Shown here piece by piece: positions 17,908 through 27,600 of a DNA stretch of 64,000 nt. The notes under the pieces are model-generated. The model did no database searches. It was not told where the DNA came from and saw only the letters and a list, made by a program, of their open reading frames with translations. Positions within the stretch are counted from its first letter, which is position 1. Every line of letters begins with the position of its first letter. Source of the stretch: Thiothrix eikelboomii (GTDB lineage: Bacteria; Pseudomonadota; Gammaproteobacteria; Thiotrichales; Thiotrichaceae); assembly GCF_900167255.1 (NCBI RefSeq), contig NZ_FUYB01000012.1, positions 1 to 64,000 on the forward strand, read 5' to 3'. Made by a program: the position numbers and the translations under genes.

Positions 17908-19452
17908 ATGCTCAGCCTCCTGTTCGCTTATGGACTCACAGGCTTCCTCATACAACAAGCTCAGACTTATGGCCTTGCCACCGAATTAGCACCTGCTAAC
18001 AGAACACCTACCGTTTGGTTGATTCAAGCGGCCTTAGTGACCCTGATCTTCAGTTTGGTCTTAGTTGTCAGCTATCGCCCCTACTTTGCAGGTCTGATTA
18101 GCTTGGCGCTTGCTGCTATTATTTTAGTCGTGAATCAAGCTAAATATAAGGCCTTAGCAGAACCCTTAGTTTTTTCTGATATTTATCTTTATTTACAGGT
18201 TTTTACTCATCCAAGATTATTCTTACCTTTTTTAAACTTACCTCTAGTGATTGCAGCTACCGTGATCGGCTTAACACTGTTGGCTACTGCCCTGATTTTA
18301 GAGCCTAGCCTCGGCCTGCCCCGCTTTAGTTTTAGTTTGTTCTTAGTCGGCTTAATCCTCGGCTCACTGGCTGTTATCACTCAACAAGCTGCCTTGATTA
18401 AGCTAAGCTTTGATCCGCACACTGACATCAAAAACCTCGGGTTATTTAATAGCCTAATCATTTACTACCTACAGGCTAGACAACAGCAGCATTTAAGTCA
18501 GCTCAAACAAATCATTCAGACTGAATCACCCTATACAAGAACAACTCAAGAGTCGCTGACTCAACCTAATCTGATTATTATTCAGAGTGAATCTTTTTTT
18601 GATCCTCGCCCCCTAAGTACTGCCATTAAGCCTAACTTATTACAATACTTCGATGCTCTTAAACTAAGCGCTTTACAACACGGTAAATTAACTGTACCAG
18701 CTTGGGGCGCGAATACTTTACGTACTGAATATGCCTTCTTAAGTGGTATCAATAACCAAAAGCTCCAGTACTATCGCTTTAATCCCTATCAATTTCTACA
18801 AACTGACCCCTCACCTAGCCTTGTTAGCTATTTAAAAAACCAAGGTTATCGCTGTGTATGCATACATCCAAATCACTCACTTTTTTTCAAGCGTAACCGC
18901 GTATTTCCTTTACTAGGCTTTGATGAATTTATTGATATTCAGGCATTTGATCTTAAGCAAACTGCAGGGCCTTATATCAGTGATCAAGCCGTTGCTATTA
19001 AAATCCAAGCTTTATTAAATGCAAAAGATGACTCTCGACCGCTATTTATCTTTGCGATTACAATGGAAAATCACGGCCCTCTACACTTAGAGTCTTATGC
19101 AGAACCGGATTTAGCCGAGCTTTATTGCACCCCCCCTCCAAAACAACATCATGATCTAACCGTTTATTTGAAACATTTAAAAAATGCTGATCGTATGTTG
19201 GCGGATTTAACGACTTATTTGACCACTCAAGCCAAGGCTTCTGTCTTGTGCTGGTATGGAGATCATGTACCGAGCCTACCAGCGGTCTATCAAGCGCTAA
19301 ACTATCAGGATGGGCGTAGTCATTATTTAGTGTGGAGCAATCAAGATAATCAAGCCGTTAACACTCTAGTTCAGCAGCACGATTTAAGCATTGAACAATT
19401 AGGTACTGAGCTATTAACCTTAGCAGGTGTATGGCCACCATTAAACCCTTAA
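17908..19452 (+). CDS. LtaS/OpgB-like membrane phosphotransferase (alkaline phosphatase superfamily)
   Basis: I prefer the ATG at 17908, 11 bases after the SDR stop, because the longer frame from 17773 is merely the SDR region in another phase. The 514-residue product has about four or five N-terminal membrane helices (to about residue 165) and then a sulfatase-fold domain. The metal-site motifs are LIIIQSESFFDPRP, GANTLRTEYAFLSG (nucleophile Thr), FAITMENHGPLH and CWYGDHVPS. Relatives transfer glycerol phosphate or phosphoethanolamine from phospholipids to glycans or lipids outside the membrane. Here it could decorate the capsule or its lipid anchor. It ends convergent with the formyltransferase gene. 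Confidence 0.75.
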   Translation: MLSLLFAYGLTGFLIQQAQTYGLATELAPANRTPTVWLIQAALVTLIFSLVLVVSYRPYFAGLISLALAAIILVVNQAKYKALAEPLVFSDIYLYLQVFTHPRLFLPFLNLPLVIAATVIGLTLLATALILEPSLGLPRFSFSLFLVGLILGSLAVITQQAALIKLSFDPHTDIKNLGLFNSLIIYYLQARQQQHLSQLKQIIQTESPYTRTTQESLTQPNLIIIQSESFFDPRPLSTAIKPNLLQYFDALKLSALQHGKLTVPAWGANTLRTEYAFLSGINNQKLQYYRFNPYQFLQTDPSPSLVSYLKNQGYRCVCIHPNHSLFFKRNRVFPLLGFDEFIDIQAFDLKQTAGPYISDQAVAIKIQALLNAKDDSRPLFIFAITMENHGPLHLESYAEPDLAELYCTPPPKQHHDLTVYLKHLKNADRMLADLTTYLTTQAKASVLCWYGDHVPSLPAVYQALNYQDGRSHYLVWSNQDNQAVNTLVQQHDLSIEQLGTELLTLAGVWPPLNP

Positions 19453-19484
19453 GTACTCAGCTGAGCTTTAGCAGGTTTAAGTGA

Positions 19485-20288
19485 TTAGGTATAACGAATG
19501 AATGCTAGATATTCGCGCCAACGAAAATAACGACGTTGCTGACGAAATTGTTTAGTCGCCAACGGATTAGGCCATGAATCATATCCACCTACCGACGTTT
19601 GCGCACGGCCTGCTGTTTCCGCTGTCAACTGTTGAATTTGCCTCACTGCACTCATCGCCCCTAGCTTGAACAATTTTAAATTTAAGCTAAATAATGTATC
19701 TCGTGGACGAATACTCAATTTGCTTTGCTCTAAAATTGCTCCATGATCAAATTGCTCGTCTTGTTTATGTACGGTGACACCAGTTTCTCGAACTTGCTTA
19801 AGCAAAGCATAAAAAGCCGGATCAACGCCTTTAAAAGCAGGAAGCAAAGAGGGATGAATATTCAAACACCCGTATTGAGGTAGGGCTAAAACCTCCAACT
19901 TAAGCAATTGATTAAAATGAGCAGATAAGAGTAAATCAGGTTGCAAAGCCTTTAAAAACTCGATACTCGCAGTCGAATTAATATCCGTGGTTTCAAGCAG
20001 CGGTATCTGCTGAGCCATTAATTGCTGCTTGAATCGAGGCTTACCAAATACCCAAGCTAACCCACGATAAAGATACGTAATTGCAAATAAATAGGCAGCA
20101 TAGCGCAAACCCGATAGTTGAATTTGCCGCAGACTCGCCCGCCACTGACTATCAGATTTATTTAAGATGCGCGTCGAGCTAACCACCCCCACTAAGTCCA
20201 GATCTTCAGCTTTCAGTAGCTCTTTAAGTACTAGATCCGAATAAGCACTGGGATAGGTGCAAAAAATAACTCGCCGCGCAGGAGACAC
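19485..20288 (-). CDS. Formyltransferase-family enzyme (Fmt/PurN-like fold)
   Basis: This 267-residue protein has the folate-dependent formyltransferase core: a Rossmann start (RVIFCTYPSAYSDLVLKELL), LLLSAHFNQLL, and the catalytic triad Asn/His of CLNIHPSLLPAFKG with the later Asp in DEQFDHGAIL. It lacks the C-terminal tRNA-binding domain of true methionyl-tRNA formyltransferase, and residues 65-85 include an insert. It is therefore more likely to act on a small or lipid amine. It starts by one-base overlap with the oxoamine synthase stop, so formylation of that enzyme's amine product is the simplest inference. Confidence 0.7.
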   Translation of the reverse strand: MSPARRVIFCTYPSAYSDLVLKELLKAEDLDLVGVVSSTRILNKSDSQWRASLRQIQLSGLRYAAYLFAITYLYRGLAWVFGKPRFKQQLMAQQIPLLETTDINSTASIEFLKALQPDLLLSAHFNQLLKLEVLALPQYGCLNIHPSLLPAFKGVDPAFYALLKQVRETGVTVHKQDEQFDHGAILEQSKLSIRPRDTLFSLNLKLFKLGAMSAVRQIQQLTAETAGRAQTSVGGYDSWPNPLATKQFRQQRRYFRWREYLAFIRYT

Positions 20289-21643
20289 TATTGTTTAGCC
20301 GCCATGACTTCAGCAAGAGTTTCCACTGTGTATTTAATCTGCTCAGCGGTATGACTGGTGCTAATGAAGAAGCGTAACCGCGCCATGCCTTCTTCTACTG
20401 CAGGATAGAAAATCGGTTGTACATTAATCCCACGATCGAACATTCGATTAGCCACTAAACCTGCCCGCGCAGAACTCCCTAAAATAGCGGGAACGACCGC
20501 TAAACCCGCGCTATAACCAGTATCAATGTGATGCTTTTGACACAGCTCTAAAAATAAGCGCCCATTAGCTTGTAGCTGCTGCACACGCTCAGGCTCAGCT
20601 AGCATCAGCTTCAATGAAGCAGTAGAGGCTGCCGCTAAAGGTGGCGACATGCCCACACTATACAGAAAACCGGGAGCAGATATTCTTAGGTGATGCACTA
20701 AGGCTTTTTCCCCAGCAATATAACCACCACAGCCCGATAAGGTCTTGCTGAGGGTTCCCATCCAAATATCTACATCTTTACCCGCGACACCGAAATGCTC
20801 GCGAATACCACGCCCCGTCGCGCCCATAATACCCAGAGAATGTGCCTCATCCACCATCAAGAAAGCTTTATGTCGCCGTTTCAGTTCAATAAAGCGCGGT
20901 AAATCAGGAAAATCCCCGTCCATGCTATAGATACCTTCCACCACAATCAGCACGCGCTCAAAATCTTTACGCTGTTGGGTCAGAATCTCATCGACGGCTT
21001 GCCAATCGTTATGAGGGAAAGGAATACGTTTCGCCCCCGAGAGTTGCGCACCTTGTACCGCACTATTATGAATCAAGGCATCATGCAGAATTAGATCACG
21101 TGGGCCAAATAAATAGCCAATGGTCGTCACATTAGTGGCATGCCCACTGACAAAGGCAACACAATCATCCACTTCATACACAGCCGCTAAAGCTTGTTCT
21201 AATTCTTGTTGCACCGCCCGCTCACCTGAAACCATCCGACTGGCTGAGGCTGACGTGCCATAGCACTGAATCGCAGCCACCGCCGCTTGATTCACTACCG
21301 GATGACCACAGAGGTCTAAATAATTATAGCTGGCAAAATTGATATACTCTTTACCCTCAATGAAGGTCGTCGAGCCGGCAACTTGATCATGGGTTTTGAA
21401 GAAAGGGCTATCAATCCCTAATTGCTTACCACCTTGCTCAATCACCCGAATTTGTTGATAACCGGGCATTTGATCAAAACGATAAAAAGCTTCTGGAATT
21501 TCATCACGGCGGAATAATTTTTTCTTATTGGGATAGCCTTCTTGAGCGATTTTATCGAGTTTTTTCCGATGTCGCTCTAGCATTTCATTGGCTAGCCGTT
21601 CTTTAATCTGATCGCTCAGACCAAATAGATTCCGACCTGTCAT
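20288..21643 (-). CDS. Alpha-oxoamine synthase (AONS/serine palmitoyltransferase family)
   Basis: This 451-residue PLP enzyme condenses an acyl thioester with an amino acid, releasing CO2 to give a 2-amino-ketone. Family motifs include FASYNYLDLCGHP, SGERAVQQELEQ, MVDEAHSLG (Asp265) and GTLSKTLSGCGG with Lys300 as the PLP lysine. It carries about 90 extra N-terminal residues compared with BioF, absent from the minimal family fold. The gene is four bases downstream of a polyketide synthase that ends in an ACP without a thioesterase. I infer that it off-loads the polyketide chain from that ACP. Homologues doing this are known in fungal sphinganine-analogue toxin and some bacterial pathways. The amino acid used cannot be read from sequence. 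Confidence 0.85.
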   Translation of the reverse strand: MTGRNLFGLSDQIKERLANEMLERHRKKLDKIAQEGYPNKKKLFRRDEIPEAFYRFDQMPGYQQIRVIEQGGKQLGIDSPFFKTHDQVAGSTTFIEGKEYINFASYNYLDLCGHPVVNQAAVAAIQCYGTSASASRMVSGERAVQQELEQALAAVYEVDDCVAFVSGHATNVTTIGYLFGPRDLILHDALIHNSAVQGAQLSGAKRIPFPHNDWQAVDEILTQQRKDFERVLIVVEGIYSMDGDFPDLPRFIELKRRHKAFLMVDEAHSLGIMGATGRGIREHFGVAGKDVDIWMGTLSKTLSGCGGYIAGEKALVHHLRISAPGFLYSVGMSPPLAAASTASLKLMLAEPERVQQLQANGRLFLELCQKHHIDTGYSAGLAVVPAILGSSARAGLVANRMFDRGINVQPIFYPAVEEGMARLRFFISTSHTAEQIKYTVETLAEVMAAKQ

Positions 21644-21646
21644 GGC

Positions 21647-24600
21647 TTAACTCCTCGCCTCTTCTGCCGATAATTGGGCAGCTAATTGTGCTAACTCAGC
21701 CTCAGTCATCGCTGAGCCATGTTTTTTTACTACTGCTGCTATCGTTTGTTGTTTCAATTCCTGCTCAGTCGGTGCAGCAACCGATGCCTGTGGATCTAAC
21801 TGTGCGACAATTTTTTCGGCAATTCGACTCACCGTTGCGCCTTCAGTGAGTGCCATCACTGGCAAGCGTACTTTAAAACGCTCCTCAATCGCGAGTACTA
21901 ATTCCATCCCCATTAAAGAATCCATGCCTAAATCAAATACTGATTTATCCGCTGAGAGTTTATCCGCTGGTAACCGCAAAATATGCCCTACCTCAGCTAA
22001 TAACAGCTCAGTAATCAGAGCCTGCGTCGCTTCAGGGCTTAAACCTGCAATCATTTCATGAATATCTTTGGCTTGATCCGCATCATCCCCACTGGCGACC
22101 GCACGCTGCAATTCACTGAACTTTGCTGAACGAGCATTCGGCATGACTCGCTGTAATACAGCCCAGTCCCAATTTACAACAGCGACCCCAGTTTGTTCGG
22201 TCTGCAACAACTGTTCTAACACCGCTAAAGCCTGTTGGGTCGTCAGCGCCGCCCCACCTAAACGAGTTTGAAGAGCATCTTTAACGGCTTCATTACGAGT
22301 GAGATAACCCGCATCGGCTATCGGCCCCCAAGCAGCATAAACTGCTGGTAGTCCTTGCTCACGCCGATAGTGTGCTAATGACTCTAAAAACAGATTAGCC
22401 GCTACATAATTCGCCTGACCGGGGTTACCTAAATAAGTCGTAACGGATGAATACAACACCAAGAAATCTAAATCCAGTCCTGCAGTTAGCTGATGTAAAT
22501 TCCATGCACCTAGCATTTTTGGGGCTAAGACTTTACGGAAGCTAGCAGCACTCATATTCCGCACAATCACATCATCCAAAACCATCGCAGCATGAATCAC
22601 GCCCGCTAAGGGAGGTAACTTAGCTTGAACTTCAGTCAGGACTTTAGCCAAAGCTACTTGATCCGCCACATCACAAGCATAGCTCACACAACGGATACCT
22701 TGGGCTTGTAAAGCTAGCAAAGCCGCTTGATCCTCCGCTGGAGCTTGACCACTACGACTCAATAAAATTAAGGTTTTTGCCCCTTTCTCGGCTAACCAAG
22801 CCGCTGTCTTTAAGCCAAAACCACTTAAACCACCGGTCACTAAATAGCTCGCTTCTGCTTTTAGTGTTAAGCGAGCGACTATTTGGCTTGGGAAAGTCGG
22901 TTTTAATGACTCACTTTCAAAAGATACGATTACTTTACCGATTTGCCGTGACTGCTGCATATACCGGAAAGCGTCTTGAATCCGCTGCGCAGGAAAAACT
23001 CGATGGGGTAAAGGACGCAACACACCGGATTGGAACAAGTCCATCATTTCTTGGAACAAACGCCCTGCTAACCGAGGGCGCTCTATCAGTAATTGATCAG
23101 CATCAATCCCAAAATAGGCAATATTATTACGGAAAGGGCGCAAGCCAATTTTGCTATTCTCATAAAAATCGCGTTTACCCAACTCGAGAAAACGCCCAAA
23201 AGGACGCAAAATGCTAAGATTGCGATTGATGGCCTCACCCGAAATAGAGTTCAGCACAACATCAACCCCTTGCCCTTGACTAAGGCGCAGTACCTCTTCA
23301 GCAAATTTTAGGCTGCGTGAATCTAAGACATGATCTGCGCCCATCAAGCGCACAAAATCACGTTTCTCATCCGTACCTGCCGTGGCAAAAACCTCTGCAC
23401 CGCGATAGCGTGCGTATTGAATCGCTGCCAAACCCACCCCACCTGAAGCGCCATGAATTAAAATGCGCTCACCGGGTTCAAGTTGGGCTAAATGTTGCAG
23501 CGCATAATAAACCGTAAAGAAAGTCGTGGGGATGGTCGCTGCTTCCTCATCCGTCCAAATGCTAGGCTTATGCGCTACGGCAGTCGTGCGCGTAATAACA
23601 CGAGTACTAAAACAGGCTGGAGCAAAACCAATCACTGCATCACCGACTTTAAAATCAGTCACTGCAGACCCTACTCGCGTCACAACCCCAGCTAACTCCA
23701 TCCCCAAAGAAGCGCCCGCGAATCCATTTTCTACCGCCTCATCCGAGAGTAAGCCCATCGCATACATGACATCACGAAAATTCAAACCTGCTGCTTTAGG
23801 CAGGATCTCAATTTCATCCACTGCTAACTGTTGTGCAGGTAATTCACGCCAATATAGATGTTTTAATAACCCAGGTGAGGTGAAATCGAGCGCCAAGGCA
23901 GGTAGCGTCGTCTGAGTGGCTGCCTTAAGACTTAAATGAGTTTTATGTAAACGCAGTACTTGGCGCTGAGCAGCAGAGACTAAAACTTCATCCTCGCTCT
24001 CAGCATATAAATATTCGTGTAATAAGAGTTTAGCGGCCTCCGTGGGAGAAGGCAGCTGTTGCAAGTCGATCAGTTTAATATTTAAGTCAGGATGTTCATT
24101 CATCAACACCCGCCCCAAACCCCATAAAGGTGCTTGGGCTGGCTGAGTTACTTCCATCGCCCCAGCTGTCACTAACCATAACTGCGAGAGGGTAACCGCT
24201 GCTTGATCTAACGCTTGTACCAAACTTAAGGTACTCACACAACGCTGCTCTTGCAGAGCCATTAAATCCGCTGCTGTGCTAAAATCTAGCCCCTGTAGCT
24301 GAACAATATGATCAACTGCTTGATCTAGATCTAAGGCTACTTCGGTTTGTAGGTCTACCTGTTGACCATAGCCTAATAAACTATCTTGGAGGGCATGAGC
24401 TAAATCTGCTGAATAGCCTGATTCATCGGCTAAAATTAACCACTGCTGGTTAGCGACTTTAGGCTTATGCGGCACAGCCTCATGACTAAACTGGGCTGCC
24501 ACGATGAAACTACCCGCTGCCTGCTCCTGATCCTGAGGCTCGAAATGAATTTGAATCTGCTTAAAGGGTTGCTGGCTCAGTAGTGCTTGCCATTCCTGCA

Positions 24601-27600
24601 CCGTATGCAGACGTGGCACAAAAGCTTGGCCACCGAACTCATCAACAGGCAGCCACCAATCAGGCTGCAAACCTTGCGTTAAATCTAAGAAGCGACTGGT
24701 TTGCGCTTGAGCTAATAGCAATAAAGCCTGAGGTTTGGCCAATAATTGTAGACGCGGTAGCCATTGCTCAAGATCGCCCCAATCTGCTAACGCTTGCGCA
24801 CTGAGAATGAGATCAAACTGACCTTGCTCTACTAAAGCCTGAGCTTGCTCACTGGTGAACTCAGCCGCAATAACTCGTGCTGAGAACTCATTAAAGCCCG
24901 CAAACTCATCCTGCGCTTGAGCTACCTTGCCAGCATCTGCATCACAAAAGACATAATCAACCTGCGCACTCGACAAAACGGGTAATAGTAACTCGGTTAA
25001 AGCACCACGATCACCCGCTAACTCTAAAATACGCAAACGCTGATGAGCAGGCCAAGTCCGTGCTAACTGCTTAACCATCGCTGCCAGCGCTAAATTACTG
25101 GCACGGAAACTCGGCGAACTGGCCAACCAATGCTCATAACTACTACTTTTAGCGGGCTGTAATAGTTCGCTTGGCTCTAACTTACCCTGCAATAGCTCGA
25201 CTAAATGCTCACCACAACGACCTAATAAGACTAACTCGGGAACATGAGCAGGTGAATCACCCAAAATTGCTAACCAAATATCCTGAGCAGCGGGCAAGTC
25301 TGCCTGATCCACTAATTGCCAGTACCCCTGCTCTTGTTCAGCTAGACCATCTTCTTCAAGGATAGCCAATAAACGGCGTAATAAAGGTAGTTGTGCCTCC
25401 ACGATCCTCTGCGAGGTTTGTAAGTCTTGGATGGAAAGTGGCTCAACCGAATCAGCAAACAGCTTGACCATAGTCTCCCAAGCAAAAGCCGTTGCTAACA
25501 CTTCAAATAAAGGCGCTATTTGCGTGAAATGCTTTTGGCGCTGCAGATTAGCTTCTTGGCTCGCTAAAGCCTGCTGAGCTACTTGGACTACAGCTTGCAA
25601 CTCAACCTGAGGTGCTAACTCAAGGCCTGTAACTAAAGGTTGTGGAACTTTGATAAACTCATACAGCTCCGGCTCGGCTTTTTGATGACGCGCAAACTGC
25701 ACGGCACGGAAGCGGCAATTGATTAGCTCAGCCACTACCGCACCTTGTTCATCCCATAAAATAAAATCAGCCAACACCGAGCGGGGGCTTTGTTTTTTGA
25801 GCTTAATCTGTAAATGAGTGATGCGCGCTGCCGACTCAAATAAATTGAGCTTAGCGATTTGAATTGGAATCAGTGCAGCAAACTGCCCTTGTTGAATATC
25901 CTGTTGGAAAATATCCACTAAAACTTGGAAGCCAGCATCAAGCAAAGCGGGGTGCAATAAATGCTTAGCAAAACCAGCTTCAATTTTTGCTGGAATCTTT
26001 AGCTCAGCAAGAGCGGCTTGACCCTTGACCCAAACTTGCTTAACCCCTTGAAACGCCTCTAAATAGCTTAAACCCACCGCTTCAGCTAATTGATAATGCA
26101 CTTCAGCACTAATCGCCGCTTGAGTGTTGGGCGGTTGAGCGAGCTGAGCGACCTCAAGCGCATCTTTTAAGACCGATCCGGTCAAACGCCCCACCACATT
26201 CACCGTCCAAGGCGTATCACTTAAACGATCACGACTACTGATTGTGAAACTACCATCGGCGGTTTGTAGCCTTAGGCGCACCATCTTGCTAGCACCCTCG
26301 TCCAACATAATCGGTGCATGAATCTCAAAATTTTCTAAACTATGGGTGGCTTGCTGTTGCTGCCATTGGGCTGAGGCGGCTAAGGCCATTTCCACATACG
26401 CAGCCGCTGGTATAATCACCGCACCATCCACTCGATGATCCGCTAAATAAGGGAGCTTGGCTGTATCGAGCTGATTTTCCCAAGTCGCATCTGCATCTTT
26501 GAGGCGATAACCTAATAAAGGATGGCTAAGTTGGCGATTGACAAGATTAGGGCCTTCATTCGTCAAGGGATACCAATAACGCTCACGTTGCCACGGATAA
26601 GATAGCAAGGGAATGAAACGACCACCGTCTGGCAATAATTGAGTTAACTCAAGCGGACAACCCGCTAACCATGCCCGATAAGCCGCTTGCTTGGCAGTAA
26701 CCGCCGTTTCAGCCTGCCGTTGATCACTCGCTAAAATACTACCCTCCACCGATTTAGCGCTCATGCATTCATTGATATAACTACGCAGAATCGGGTGGGG
26801 GCCTATTTCTAGGAAAAGTTTGACACCGCTATCTAATAATAGATTCATGCCTGCTTCAAAGGCGACAGGCTGGCGAATATTCTGCCACCAATAGTCGGCT
26901 TTTAATTCAGAACCAGCCATGACACGCCCATAAACCGTAGAGACAAATTGAATGCCGGTATCTGCATTCAGTGGCTGCAAACCCTCTAAAGCGCTTAGCA
27001 AGTCAGCTTGTGTACTGTCCATCCAATGACTATGGAAGGCATAATCTAAGTCGAGAATACGGAAGAATACCTTATCTTGCTCAAAAACCGCTTTGAGCGT
27101 TTCAAGATCAGCGAGACTTGCGGATAAGGTCACTGCATGAGGACTATTCACTCCGGCAATTTCCACGCGAGCCTCCAAGCCTAAAGCCTTTAATTTGGCT
27201 TGCATCTTCTCCAAACCGAGACTCGCAGCAGCCATTCTGCCCTGACCACGTGTCTTAGCCTGAGCTTGGCTACGCTCATAAATAACCCGCACCGCTTGTT
27301 CTAGGGATAAAGCCCCTGCCGCCCAAGCCGCCGCTACCTCACCAACGCTATGACCCAACGTGGCATGAATCTTGATCCCTTGCGCTTGCAAAACCCGAAC
27401 TAAGCCAACTTGCAAAGCAAATAATAATGGCTGTGCAATTTCAGTCAGCGATAAGCGTGATTGTTCTGGACTCGCTTGTAACTCGGCAATTAAAGAATAA
27501 TCGGCATAAGGTTTTAAAAGTTGGTCCAGCTCTTCAATAGCTGCACGGAAAATAGGATCCTGCTCAAATAAGACAGCCCCCATACCCTGCCACTGCGAGC

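Noticed and set aside
19468-19477. CTCAGCTGAG-like palindrome between the convergent LtaS-like and formyltransferase genes
   Set aside because: It is short, has no T-run and no partner motif. It is too weak to call a terminator or operator.
22777-23915. Several long plus-strand frames opposite the polyketide synthase
   Set aside because: They are antisense shadows of a continuous, motif-rich coding sequence and have no protein-like features.
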